Shown one piece after another: positions 32,854 to 41,439 of a DNA stretch of 64,000 nucleotides. This DNA comes from Rhodopseudomonas sp. BR0M22 (GTDB taxonomy: Bacteria; Pseudomonadota; Alphaproteobacteria; Rhizobiales; Xanthobacteraceae): NCBI RefSeq assembly GCF_010907035.1, contig NZ_QUMK01000018.1, positions 1 to 64,000 on the forward strand, in the 5' to 3' direction. The translations under genes were made by a program, and so were the position numbers. The notes below the pieces were generated by a model. The model searched no databases. It was not told where the DNA came from and was given only the letters and a program-made list of their open reading frames with translations. Each line of letters starts with the position of its first letter. Within the stretch, counting starts at the first letter, position 1.

Positions 32854-32940
32854 GCTTGATGTTCGTCGGCGAGCATCCTTTTATTTGAAAAGACACAATC
32901 GCGTTCTAGACGACAAAGGAATTGCGGGAGGAATTTGGAA

Positions 32941-33666
32941 ATGGCGCGAGTGGCGTTAGTGACGGGGGGAACGCGCGGTATCGGTGCAGCAATCAGCAAG
33001 GCGTTGAAAGCGGCGGGCTACAAGGTCGCAGCGTCTTATGCGGGCAACGATTCGGCAGCGGAGAAGTTCAAGAGCGAGACGGGTATTCCGGTATACAAAT
33101 GGGACGTGAGTTCGTTCGATGCCTGTGCCGAAGGCGTCAAGAAAGTCGAGGCCGAACTCGGACCGGTCGACGTTCTGATCAACAATGCCGGTATCACGCG
33201 CGACGGCGCCTTCCACAAGATGACGCTCGAGCAGTGGAATGCGGTGATCAACACCAATCTCGGTTCGCTGTTCAACATGACGCGGCAGGTGATCGAGGGC
33301 ATGCGTGCGCGCAAGTTCGGCCGCGTCATCAACATCTCGTCGATCAACGGGCAGAAGGGGCAGTTCGGCCAGGTGAACTATTCGGCCGCCAAGGCGGGCG
33401 ATATCGGCTTCACCAAGGCGCTGGCGCTGGAGAATGCGCGCGGCGGCATTACGGTCAACGTCATCTGTCCCGGTTACATCAATACCGAGATGGTGCAGGC
33501 GGTGCCGAAGGACGTGCTCGACAAGGCGATCCTGCCGCTGATCCCGTGCAACCGGCTCGGCGAAGCCGAGGAGATCGCGCGTGCGGTGGTGTTCCTCGCG
33601 GGCGACGATGCCGGCTACATCACGGGCTCGACGCTGACCATCAACGGCGGCCAATACATGGTGTGA
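32941..33666 (+). CDS. phaB: Acetoacetyl-CoA reductase
   Basis: PhaB reduces acetoacetyl-CoA to (R)-3-hydroxybutyryl-CoA with NADPH. The 241-residue short-chain dehydrogenase has the cofactor motif VTGGTRGIGAAISK, NNAGITRD, the catalytic serine in ISSINGQKGQFGQ, and YSAAK. The GQFGQ-N-YSAAKAGDIGF context and the end TLTINGGQYMV are specific for PhaB. The ATG at 32941 has GGGAGGAA 9 bases upstream. A weak promoter candidate (TTGAAA, 16 bases, TAGACG at 32885-32912) lies after the phaA terminator. Confidence 0.96.
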   Translation: MARVALVTGGTRGIGAAISKALKAAGYKVAASYAGNDSAAEKFKSETGIPVYKWDVSSFDACAEGVKKVEAELGPVDVLINNAGITRDGAFHKMTLEQWNAVINTNLGSLFNMTRQVIEGMRARKFGRVINISSINGQKGQFGQVNYSAAKAGDIGFTKALALENARGGITVNVICPGYINTEMVQAVPKDVLDKAILPLIPCNRLGEAEEIARAVVFLAGDDAGYITGSTLTINGGQYMV

Positions 33667-33742
33667 GGCTCGGCGATCGGGCTGCAACCATCGCACGGCG
33701 CGCATCTCGCGCCGTTGCGATGGGCCTTGAACGGGGGCAGCC

Positions 33743-34609
33743 ATGACGCCGCGCATTGCGACGTTGATCGGGCTGTCGGCGATTCTGATGTGGTCGCTGC
33801 TGGCGGTGATGACGGTTGCGACCGGCACCATTCCGCCGTTCCAGCTCGCTGCGATGACATTTGCGATCGGTGCGGTGGCCGCTGCGGTCGGATGGATAGT
33901 GCGGCCGCAGGCGGTTCGCGCGCTGCGCCAGCCGCCGCTGGTCTGGGCGATCGGCGTCGGGGGGCTGTTCGGCTATCACGCGCTGTACTTCCTGGCGTTG
34001 CGGCTGGCTCCGCCGGCCGAAGCCGGGCTGTTGAATTATCTGTGGCCGCTGCTGATCGTGCTGTTCTCGTCGCTGCTGCCGGGCGAGCGATTGAAGTCGC
34101 ATCATCTGGTCGGTGCGCTGCTCGGGCTGGCCGGTACGGTGCTGCTGTTCACGGGTAACGGCGCGGCGATCGAACGCGCCTATTTGCCTGGGCTTGCGGC
34201 AGCTTTCGTCGCGGCCTTCGTGTGGGCGAGCTATTCGGTGCTGTCGCGCCGGCTGAGCGCGGTGCCGACCGACGCGGTTGCCGGCTTCTGCTTTGTCACC
34301 GCTGTCCTGGCGGCTCTGGTGCATGCTGTGATCGAAACCACGATCTGGCCCGACACCCTATTGCAATGGTTGGCGATCATCGGGCTCGGCATCGGCCCGG
34401 TGGGGGCGGCGTTCTATGCGTGGGACATCGGGATGAAGCGCGGCGATATCCGCGTGCTCGGTGCGGCGTCCTACGCCACGCCGCTACTGTCGACCGCGTT
34501 CCTGATCATGGCAGGTTACGCCCGGCCGACCACAGCGCTTGCTCTGGCGGCGCTGCTGATCGCCGGCGGCGGGCTGCTGGCGGCCAAAGACATGCTGAAG
34601 CGAGGCTGA
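33743..34609 (+). CDS. DMT-superfamily permease (EamA domains)
   Basis: The 288-residue protein has ten hydrophobic helices in two EamA repeats. Motifs such as ILMWSLLAVMTVATGTIPPF, LNYLWPLLIVLFSSLLPGERL and ASYATPLLSTAFLI resemble the YddG branch of amino-acid exporters. The substrate is unknown. It follows phaB by 76 bases and may share its transcript, but a functional link to PHB is not implied. Confidence 0.86.
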   Translation: MTPRIATLIGLSAILMWSLLAVMTVATGTIPPFQLAAMTFAIGAVAAAVGWIVRPQAVRALRQPPLVWAIGVGGLFGYHALYFLALRLAPPAEAGLLNYLWPLLIVLFSSLLPGERLKSHHLVGALLGLAGTVLLFTGNGAAIERAYLPGLAAAFVAAFVWASYSVLSRRLSAVPTDAVAGFCFVTAVLAALVHAVIETTIWPDTLLQWLAIIGLGIGPVGAAFYAWDIGMKRGDIRVLGAASYATPLLSTAFLIMAGYARPTTALALAALLIAGGGLLAAKDMLKRG

Positions 34610-34660
34610 CCCCAGCGCTTTGGTCCGTGGCCGGAGGGGGGCCTATTGCTCAAGCGCCAT

Positions 34661-35182
34661 CTATTGCTCGAGCACCATCCGGCCGTCCGCATAGGCGAAG
34701 CGCTTCAGCTTCGACAGGTACGACAGGCCGAGCAGGTTTTCGGACAGCGCCTCGTCGGGAAGCACCAGGGCATCGACATCACGAACGATCAGCCCGCCGA
34801 CGTCCAGCATGGCGATGCGGGCGCGCGCGGCCTTGACCTGACCGTTCGCCGTCGAAACCTTGGTGGTGTAGTCGCCGCGCGACGGCCGCAGGCCGAACTG
34901 CGCCGCCGAGCTTTCGTTGAGTGCGACCACCGAAGCGCCGGTGTCCACCATGAACGTGAGCCGCTGGCCGTCGATCCGACCGTCGGTGCGGAAGTGGCCG
35001 CGCGGATCGCGAGCGATGCTGACGCTACGGCCATAGCTTTCGGAAGCAGCTGCCGCCATCGCGATGGTGCTGGGGGGCGCCGCATGTGCCTGGGCCGGCG
35101 CCGGCGCAATCCGGTCAGCGATTTGAGCCATCGCGGTGCCAAGCACCACGAGAGCCGCCGCGAAAATCAGGATGCTACGCAT
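34661..35182 (-). CDS. Retropepsin-like aspartic protease, secreted or anchored
   Basis: The 173-residue protein has an N-terminal hydrophobic signal (ILIFAAALVVLGTAMAQ), a linker, and a single retropepsin-type domain with the catalytic motif FMVDTGASVVAL (about residue 78) and the flap/strand segment YTTKVSTANG, ending in ENLLGLSYLSKLKRF. It belongs to the clan AA group of small bacterial aspartyl proteases. Dimerisation would be needed for activity. Its substrate is unknown. Confidence 0.88.
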   Translation of the reverse strand: MRSILIFAAALVVLGTAMAQIADRIAPAPAQAHAAPPSTIAMAAAASESYGRSVSIARDPRGHFRTDGRIDGQRLTFMVDTGASVVALNESSAAQFGLRPSRGDYTTKVSTANGQVKAARARIAMLDVGGLIVRDVDALVLPDEALSENLLGLSYLSKLKRFAYADGRMVLEQ

Positions 35183-35312
35183 GACGCCTACTCACACAAC
35201 CAGTCGCCGCGCGGATTGGAACATGCGCGGATGTCGGACGCGACCACGCCGCCCGATGCATCCGGTTGTTTTTGGCGAAAACGGTGAGCGAAGGATTAAT
35301 GCCGGCGCCGGC

Positions 35313-37838
35313 TCAGGTGCCTTTTGGCTTGGCGCGGCGGGTCGGCGGTGCCGAGGCGGGGTCCTCCGGCCAGGGGTGGCGCGGATAACGGCCGCGCAGA
35401 TCGGCCCGCACGCCGGCGTAGGAGCCGCGCCAGAAGCCGGGCAGGTCGCGCGTGACCTGGACCGGGCGGTGCGCCGGCGACAGCAGTTCCAGCACCAGCG
35501 GCACCGCGCCGCCTGCGACCGATGGATGGGCGGTGAGGCCGAACAATTCCTGCAGCCGCACCGCGATGGTCGGGCCCTGTTCGGCCTCGTAATCGATCGG
35601 CAGCTTCGAGCCGGTGGGCGCCTCGAAATGCGTCGGCGCCTCGCGGTCGAGCCGCGTGCGCAGGTCCCACGGCAGCAGATTCATCAGGGCGTCGGACAGA
35701 TCGCCGGCCGAGATGTCTTTCAGCCCGGTCTTGTCGAACAGCATCGGCACCAGCCAGGTTTCGCGCGCCTCGGCCAGAGCGGCATCGGATAGATCCGGCC
35801 AGGGGTCGCCTTCGGCCTTGCGCAGGAACATCACCCGGCCGCGCCATTGCTGAAGCTGCTTCGACCATGGCAGCCGGTCGAGGCCGGCGGCGACCAGGCC
35901 ATCGGCGAACACGCGCGCGGTCCGTTCGGACGGCGTCAGCGCCAGCGGCGCCTCCGACAGCGTGATCGCATGCAGCGCGCGGCGGCGCCGGGCGCGGAGC
36001 GCCATCGCGGAGCGGTCGAAGCTGACCTCGTCGGCGTCGGTGATCTGATCGCCGAACTGCAGCTCGATCTCCGTCAGCGTGATTGGCGCGGCCAGCAGGA
36101 TGCGGCCCTGCGCGGCGCTGCCGGTCAGTTCGCCGACCGCCAGATACGGTGCGCGTGCCAGCACAGAAGTCTGCTCGATCGTTGCGCCGCGCCCATTGGC
36201 CAGCGTGAAGCTGCCATTGCCGCGATTCTTGGCGACGCGATCCGGAAACGCGAAGGCGAGCAGGACGCCGGAGCTGAGCTCCCCGTCCGCTTGCGGGGAC
36301 GGGGAGGGTGACGAAGCCCAGCGCTGCGCCATCTGGCGGGCGCTCGTTGCACGCTGCGAGCGGTCGCGGCGGAATTGATCGCGGCGGTGGTCGAGGTCGG
36401 CGCTGTCGCCGCCGAGGCCTCGCTCCGTGAGGATCGCGGCGATCTCGGCGGCCTCGTCGGCGCAGCCGAACCGCGCCGCATCGACGATCATCCGCGCCAG
36501 CCGTGGCGGCAGCGCCATCGCCCGCAGGGCGCCGCCTTCCTCGGTGATGCGGCCGTCGGAATCCAGCGCGCCGAGCTCGCGCAGCAACTCGCGGGCTTCC
36601 TTCAGCGCCGGCTGCGGCGGCGGATCGAGAAACGCCAGCGACGACGGATCGGCAACGCCCCACTGCGCCAAGTCGAGCAGCAGCGACGACAGATCGGCGG
36701 ACAGGATTTCAGGCTGCGTATAGGCCGGCAGCGACGCGGTCTGCGGCTCGTCCCACAGCCGGTAGCAGACGCCGGGCTCGATCCGCCCGGCCCGGCCGCG
36801 GCGCTGATCGACCGCGGCGCGCGAGGCGCGGACGGTCTCCAATCGTGTCAGCCCGAGATCGGGCTCGTAGCGTGGCACCCGCGACAACCCGCAATCGACC
36901 ACGATCCGCACGCCTTCGATGGTCAGCGACGTCTCGGCGATCGAGGTCGCCAGCACCACTTTGCGCTGGCCCTTCGGTGCCGGCTGGATGGCGCGGTCCT
37001 GCACCGCGGCGTCGAGCGCGCCGAACAGCGGTACGATCTCCACCGCCGGGTCCTGCACACGCTCGCGCAGCATTGTCTCGGTGCGGCGGATTTCGGCGGC
37101 GCCGGGCAGAAACGCCAGCACCGAGCCGGGCTCCGCACGCAGCGCCTGCGCGATCGACTCGGCCATCTGCCGCTCCAGCGGCGCGTCGCTGCGGCGGCCG
37201 AGATAGCGGGTCTCGACCGGAAACGCCCGGCCGAGGCTCTCGACGACCGGCGCGTCGCCGAGCAGCTTGGCGACGCGGGCGCCATCGATCGTCGCCGACA
37301 TCACCACGATGCGCAGGTCCTCGCGCAGCCCCTGCTGCGCATCACGCGCCAACGCCAGGCCGAGGTCGGCGTCGAGTGAGCGCTCGTGAAATTCGTCGAA
37401 CAGCACCGCGCCGACGCCGGTGAGTTCCGGGTCGTCGAGGATCTGCCGGGTGAAGATGCCCTCGGTGACGACTTCGATTCGGGTGGCGCGTGACACCTTG
37501 GAGCCGAACCGGACGCGGTAGCCGACCGTCTCGCCCGCTTTCTCGCCGAGCGTCTTGGCCATCCGCTCGGCGCTGGCGCGGGCGGCGATCCGCCGCGGCT
37601 CCAGCACGATGATCTTTTGATTCTTCAGCCACGGTGCATCGAGCAGCGCCAGCGGCACTCGGGTTGTTTTGCCGGCGCCGGGCGGCGCGACCAGCACTGC
37701 CGTGCTGCTGGCTTTCAGCGCGCCGGTAAGGTCGTCCAGCGCGTCGTCGATTGGAAGTGGCGTATCGAAGGTGCGGGTCAAAGGCGGCTCGAACGGTGCG
37801 GGGCGCGGATGGTTAACAGAAACCCCATCCAGCGGCAA
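35313..37838 (-). CDS. hrpB: ATP-dependent helicase HrpB
   Basis: The 841-residue DEAH-box protein has Walker A VAPPGAGKTTRVP (about residue 52), EPRRIAARASAERM, the DEFHER box, MSATIDG, SIAETSLTIEGV and DQRRGRAGRIEPGVCYRL, followed by the winged-helix/ratchet region and the HrpB-specific C-terminal domain (VARDLPGFW-like, here VTRDLPGFWRGSYAGVRADL, then GRYPRHPWPEDP). HrpB proteins are proposed RNA helicases whose exact substrate is not settled. It is divergent from an acyltransferase gene. Confidence 0.94.
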   Translation of the reverse strand: MPLDGVSVNHPRPAPFEPPLTRTFDTPLPIDDALDDLTGALKASSTAVLVAPPGAGKTTRVPLALLDAPWLKNQKIIVLEPRRIAARASAERMAKTLGEKAGETVGYRVRFGSKVSRATRIEVVTEGIFTRQILDDPELTGVGAVLFDEFHERSLDADLGLALARDAQQGLREDLRIVVMSATIDGARVAKLLGDAPVVESLGRAFPVETRYLGRRSDAPLERQMAESIAQALRAEPGSVLAFLPGAAEIRRTETMLRERVQDPAVEIVPLFGALDAAVQDRAIQPAPKGQRKVVLATSIAETSLTIEGVRIVVDCGLSRVPRYEPDLGLTRLETVRASRAAVDQRRGRAGRIEPGVCYRLWDEPQTASLPAYTQPEILSADLSSLLLDLAQWGVADPSSLAFLDPPPQPALKEARELLRELGALDSDGRITEEGGALRAMALPPRLARMIVDAARFGCADEAAEIAAILTERGLGGDSADLDHRRDQFRRDRSQRATSARQMAQRWASSPSPSPQADGELSSGVLLAFAFPDRVAKNRGNGSFTLANGRGATIEQTSVLARAPYLAVGELTGSAAQGRILLAAPITLTEIELQFGDQITDADEVSFDRSAMALRARRRRALHAITLSEAPLALTPSERTARVFADGLVAAGLDRLPWSKQLQQWRGRVMFLRKAEGDPWPDLSDAALAEARETWLVPMLFDKTGLKDISAGDLSDALMNLLPWDLRTRLDREAPTHFEAPTGSKLPIDYEAEQGPTIAVRLQELFGLTAHPSVAGGAVPLVLELLSPAHRPVQVTRDLPGFWRGSYAGVRADLRGRYPRHPWPEDPASAPPTRRAKPKGT

Positions 37839-37952
37839 AACAGCCTACCGTGCTCACAATTCCGAAAATGCGGCATAATCGGTGGCAAGGGCAACACTAA
37901 CGCAACCGATCGCACCGAAGATGCGTCTCGTCCGCATCACACGGGAACAACC

Positions 37953-39005
37953 ATGACGGCGAACGGCACACACGCTCCGCGCATGCACCGCGGCCGGGTC
38001 GACTGGGTCGACTACGCCAAGGGCATCTGCATCATCATGGTGGTGATGATGCATTCGGTGCTCGGCGTCGAGGCCGCAGCCGGCCAGACCAGCTTCATGC
38101 ATTACGTGGTCGAGTTCGCGCGCCCGTTCCGGATGCCGGACTTCTTCCTGATCTCCGGGCTGTTTCTCGCAGTGGTGATCGATCGCGGTTGGCGCACCTA
38201 TCTCGACCGCAAGGTCGTCCACTTCGCCTACTTCTACGTGCTGTGGGTGACGATTCAGTTCGTCTTCAAGGCGCCGAGCTTCGCTGCCGAAATGGGCTGG
38301 GCGGGGGTCGCCAAGCTTTACGCGCTGTCGTTCATCGATCCGTTCGGCACGCTGTGGTTCATCTATCTGCTGCCGATCTTTTTCGTCGTCACCAAGCTTA
38401 CGCGGCGGCTGCCGCCGCTGCTGATCTGGGGCGTTGCGGCGCTGCTGGAATCGCTGCACCTCACAACCGGCTGGATGGTGCCGGACGAGTTCTGTGCGCG
38501 GTTCTTTTATTTCTACACCGGCTATCTGTTCGCCAGCCAGGTGTTCGCACTGTCGGATTCGGCACGCGCGCGGCCGGTGCTGGCGCTGCTCGGCCTTGCG
38601 GTGTGGGCGGTGATCAACGCCGTTCTGGTGCATGTCGGCGCCGCCGACCTGCCGGTGATTTCGCTCCTGCTCGGCCTTGCGGGGGCTTGTGCCATCATCA
38701 CGGTCGGCACGTTGCTGGCGGAGAAGCGCTGGCTCGACGGCCTGCGGTTCTGCGGCGAGCATTCGATCGTGATCTATCTGGCGTTCTTCCTGCCGATGGC
38801 GACAAGCCGGGCATTGCTGTTGAAATACGCCGCGTTCCTCGATCTTGGCGTGATCGCCATTCTGGTCAACATTGCCGGGGTGATCGGAGCGCTGATCATC
38901 TGGAAGCTGGCGATGAAGAGCGGCGCGACCTTCCTGTTCGAGCGCCCCGACGCATTCTGGATCGCACCGCGAAAGAAGGCGACACAGCTGCAGGCAGCGG
39001 AGTAA
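37953..39005 (+). CDS. Membrane acyltransferase 3 family protein
   Basis: The 350-residue protein has about ten membrane helices and the acyltransferase 3 hallmarks: VDYAKGICIIMVVMMHSVLG with the catalytic-type histidine in helix 1, RPFRMPDFFLISGLFLA, and FGTLWFIYLLPIFFVVTKL. Members acetylate or succinylate exported polysaccharides or small molecules. The acceptor is unknown. ATG 37953 is chosen because it begins shortly before the first helix; the frame is open further upstream, where it overlaps hrpB. Confidence 0.88.
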   Translation: MTANGTHAPRMHRGRVDWVDYAKGICIIMVVMMHSVLGVEAAAGQTSFMHYVVEFARPFRMPDFFLISGLFLAVVIDRGWRTYLDRKVVHFAYFYVLWVTIQFVFKAPSFAAEMGWAGVAKLYALSFIDPFGTLWFIYLLPIFFVVTKLTRRLPPLLIWGVAALLESLHLTTGWMVPDEFCARFFYFYTGYLFASQVFALSDSARARPVLALLGLAVWAVINAVLVHVGAADLPVISLLLGLAGACAIITVGTLLAEKRWLDGLRFCGEHSIVIYLAFFLPMATSRALLLKYAAFLDLGVIAILVNIAGVIGALIIWKLAMKSGATFLFERPDAFWIAPRKKATQLQAAE

Positions 39006-39020
39006 TCATAATTTTCATCT

Positions 39021-39099
39021 CGTCATTGCGAGGAGCGAAGCGACGAAGCAATCCAGCTCGGTGCGGAGCTCTGGATTGCTTCGCTTCGCTCGCAATGAC
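39021..39099. repeat. Palindromic repeat, GTCATTGCGAGGAGCGAAG type, copy 1
   Basis: The left arm (GTCATTGCGAGGAGCGAAG, continuing into CGACGAAGCAATCCAG) pairs with the right arm (CTGGATTGCTTCGCTTCG, continuing into CTCGCAATGAC) around a short centre. It sits between two convergent genes. A second copy in the opposite orientation lies at 62692-62776. Confidence 0.88.
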
Positions 39100-39123
39100 A
39101 TAGAGAGGGACGTGGCCGGTCCC

Positions 39124-40683
39124 TTACCGCCAGGCGTCGGCCTGCACGACGGCATCGTCGCGCCAGGCTTCGCGCGCGGCCTTGTTGGCCATCCAGTTCG
39201 GCAGGAAGGTCAGCGCTTCGTCGATAATGTGCGGAGTGTGCAGGCCCGGCGAATATTCCAGCGCCCGCTTGAAGTACTCCTTCAGCGCCGGCCGGAAGGT
39301 CGGGTGCGCGCAGTTCTCGATGATCACCTTGGCGCGCTGCTTCGGCGACAGGCCGCGCAGGTCGGCGAGCCCCTGTTCGGTGACGATCACCTGAACGTCG
39401 TGCTCGGTGTGATCGACATGCGAGGTCATCGGCACGATGCAGGAGATCTTGCCGCCCTTGGCGGCCGACGGCGTCATGAAGAACGACAGGTAGCTGTTGC
39501 GGGCGAAATCGCCCGAGCCGCCGATGCCGTTCATGATGCTGGTGCCCATCACATGGGTCGAGTTGACGTTGCCGTAGATGTCGGCCTCGATCATGCCGTT
39601 CATCGCGATCACGCCGAGCCGGCGGATCACTTCGGGATGGTTGGAGATCTCCTGCTGCCGCAGCACGATGCGCTCGCGGTAAAAATCGAGGTTGCGCAGG
39701 AATTCGTCGTAGCCTTCGGGCGACAGTGACAGCGCCGTCGCCGAGGCATGGGTCAGCTTGCCCTTGCGCAACAGGTGCAGCATGCCGTCCTGCAGCACTT
39801 CGGTGTAGGCGGTGAGATTGTCGAACGGCCCGTCCTCCAGACCGTTCATCACCGCATTGGCGACATTGCCGACGCCGGATTGCAGCGGCAGCAGATTGTG
39901 CGGCAGCCGGCCCTTCTTCACCTCGTGACCGAGGAAATCCAGGATGTGGCCGGCGATCGCCTGCGAGGTTTCGTCGGGCGGCGAGAACGCCGAGTTGCGG
40001 TCGGGCAGGTTGGTCTCGACGATTGCAACGATCTTGGCCGGATCGCAGCGCAGATACTGCTCACCGATGCGGTCGCCGGAAGCGATGATGGGGATCGGCT
40101 TGCGGTTCGGCGGCAGCTGCGTGCCGTAATACACATCGTGCATGCCTTCGAGGCGGATGTCCTGCCAGGCGTTGACTTCCAAAATCACCTTGTCGGCAAG
40201 ATCGAGCCAGGTCTTGTTGTTGCCGATCGACGACGACGGAATCAGATTGCCGTCCTCGCGAATGCCGGCGACCTCGACAATCGCGATGTCCAGCTTGCCG
40301 AGGAAGCCGAACCAGGCGTGTTGGGCGACATGCGACAGGTGGATGTCGATGTATTCCATCCGGCCGGCGTTGATCCGCTTCCGGCAGGTCGGGTCTGACT
40401 GATACGGCAGCCGCATCTCGATGCCGTCGACCTTGGCGAGCGCACCGTCCAGCTCGGGTGCCGTCGAGGCGCCGGTCCAGACGCTGACCTTGAACTTTTG
40501 TCCCCGCGCGTGATGCGCGTTGATGCGCTCGGCGAGCGCCAGCGGCAGCAGCTTGGGATAGCCGGCGCCGGTGAAGCCGCTCATGCCGACATGCGCACCG
40601 GATGGAATCAGCGCGGCAGCGTCGGCTGCAGTCATGACCTTGGAGCGAAGTTGGGGAGCAAGGATGCGGTCGGCGTTGACCAT
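39124..40683 (-). CDS. Acetyl-CoA hydrolase / succinyl-CoA:acetate CoA-transferase family protein
   Basis: The 519-residue protein starts MVNADRILAPQLRSKVMTA and has GMSGFTGAGYPK (oxyanion-type glycine loop), GNLIPSSSIGNNKTWLDLADKVILEVN, QSGVGNVANAVMNGLED, GGSGDFARNS and the C-terminal VTEQGLADLRGLSPKQRAKVII. These are hallmarks of the Ach1/Cat1 family. Most characterised members are CoA-transferases between succinyl- or propionyl-CoA and acetate rather than hydrolases. It would help balance acetyl-CoA and acetate in this carbon-storing organism. The frame is open beyond the chosen ATG, but the family start is here. Confidence 0.9.
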   Translation of the reverse strand: MVNADRILAPQLRSKVMTAADAAALIPSGAHVGMSGFTGAGYPKLLPLALAERINAHHARGQKFKVSVWTGASTAPELDGALAKVDGIEMRLPYQSDPTCRKRINAGRMEYIDIHLSHVAQHAWFGFLGKLDIAIVEVAGIREDGNLIPSSSIGNNKTWLDLADKVILEVNAWQDIRLEGMHDVYYGTQLPPNRKPIPIIASGDRIGEQYLRCDPAKIVAIVETNLPDRNSAFSPPDETSQAIAGHILDFLGHEVKKGRLPHNLLPLQSGVGNVANAVMNGLEDGPFDNLTAYTEVLQDGMLHLLRKGKLTHASATALSLSPEGYDEFLRNLDFYRERIVLRQQEISNHPEVIRRLGVIAMNGMIEADIYGNVNSTHVMGTSIMNGIGGSGDFARNSYLSFFMTPSAAKGGKISCIVPMTSHVDHTEHDVQVIVTEQGLADLRGLSPKQRAKVIIENCAHPTFRPALKEYFKRALEYSPGLHTPHIIDEALTFLPNWMANKAAREAWRDDAVVQADAWR

Positions 40684-41026
40684 CAACGGCTCTTTCTTGC
40701 TAGGAGCGGCGGGAAAACGAAACAATTCGTCTACCGGTTGGGCCAAAAAGAGCCATGCAACCAATGGCGAAGGAGGCATGCGATCGGCGCCCCGCCGTCG
40801 CCGCAGAGTGCTTCTCCAATGGTCTCCGGTTCGCGGTCCTATCCGCAGGTTGTTGATTTTGCGTGTAAACTCGGCCGCCAGCGGGCGCCGTTCAAGGCCG
40901 CCGAGGGACCGTGCCCAAATCTGCTGCGGCATGCCTCTGCTGCAGAGCAGGGCCGCGCTCGTCTATCAGGAGGCCGATGTCAGCTCTGGGCGTTGCTCCG
41001 TGCTCCGACGGCCCCCCCGTGCTGCC
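40684..41026. other. Intergenic region upstream of the CoA-transferase gene
   Basis: This part of a 756-base gap holds the upstream region of the CoA-transferase gene. Long frames on the plus strand lack family resemblance and run through a terminator-like hairpin, so I do not call a gene here. Confidence 0.45.
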
Positions 41027-41150
41027 GCCAAAAAGCGAAAACCTCCGGCAGGGCATTGCCGGAGGTTTCCTGGAGGTCTCATGAAGGAGAAATTGCTTTC
41101 GGTTCCTTCGACGGCCACCGGTCACCGGCGGCCTTGAACGGAAGTATATG
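41027..41150 (-). ncRNA. Candidate small regulatory RNA
   Basis: On the minus strand there is a 5' hairpin GGCCGCCGG-TGA-CCGGTGGCC (41113-41133), then an unpaired stretch rich in pyrimidines containing TCTCCTTC and GACCTCCAGG. A 12-bp terminator stem AAACCTCCGGCA / TGCCGGAGGTTT follows (41039-41068), with TTCGCTTTTTGG after it. The arrangement of hairpin, anti-Shine-Dalgarno-like single strand and terminator is typical of alphaproteobacterial trans-acting sRNAs. The 5' end is a guess. No protein gene on this strand ends here, since the porin gene upstream has its own terminator. Confidence 0.45.
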
Positions 41151-41377
41151 GCCATTTTACATGACTACAACAGGTAATTTGATCAATTATCTTGTTTCCA
41201 TCCGGCGATGATCCGAGGTCCGTCCGGCACGCGGCCACGCGACTATCAAAGTCTCAACCTGCGGAAAGACCCAAGCTTGCTGTCGCAGCGACGCATCCTC
41301 TGACGGATCGATTGCGTCCCGACGAAGTGCTTCCAGAATCCACCAATCGGACGTGCCGATATAATCGGTCGGTTCGA

Positions 41378-41409
41378 AGAAAAAACCCCGGCGGTTGCCC
41401 GCCGGGGTT
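41378..41409 (-). terminator. Rho-independent terminator of the porin gene
   Basis: Read on the minus strand, AACCCCGGCGG and CCGCCGGGGTT form an 11-bp stem with a short loop and are followed by TTTTTTCTTC. It lies about 30 bases past the porin stop codon. Confidence 0.9.
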
Positions 41410-41439
41410 CGTCAGATTCTTGCGTCGAGAAAGCGGAGA

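Noticed and set aside
39021-39099. CRISPR-like or insertion-sequence interpretation of the palindromic repeat
   Set aside because: There are no regular direct repeats with spacers and no transposase gene; it is a short extragenic palindrome.
40571-41137. Plus-strand frame of 188 codons upstream of the porin
   Set aside because: It overlaps the CoA-transferase gene, runs through a terminator hairpin, is Arg-rich without any domain, and has no good ribosome site.
40892-41155. Minus-strand frame of 87 codons in the same gap
   Set aside because: It reads through the strong terminator at 41039-41068, so it is unlikely to be translated as a whole; the candidate sRNA explains the signals better.
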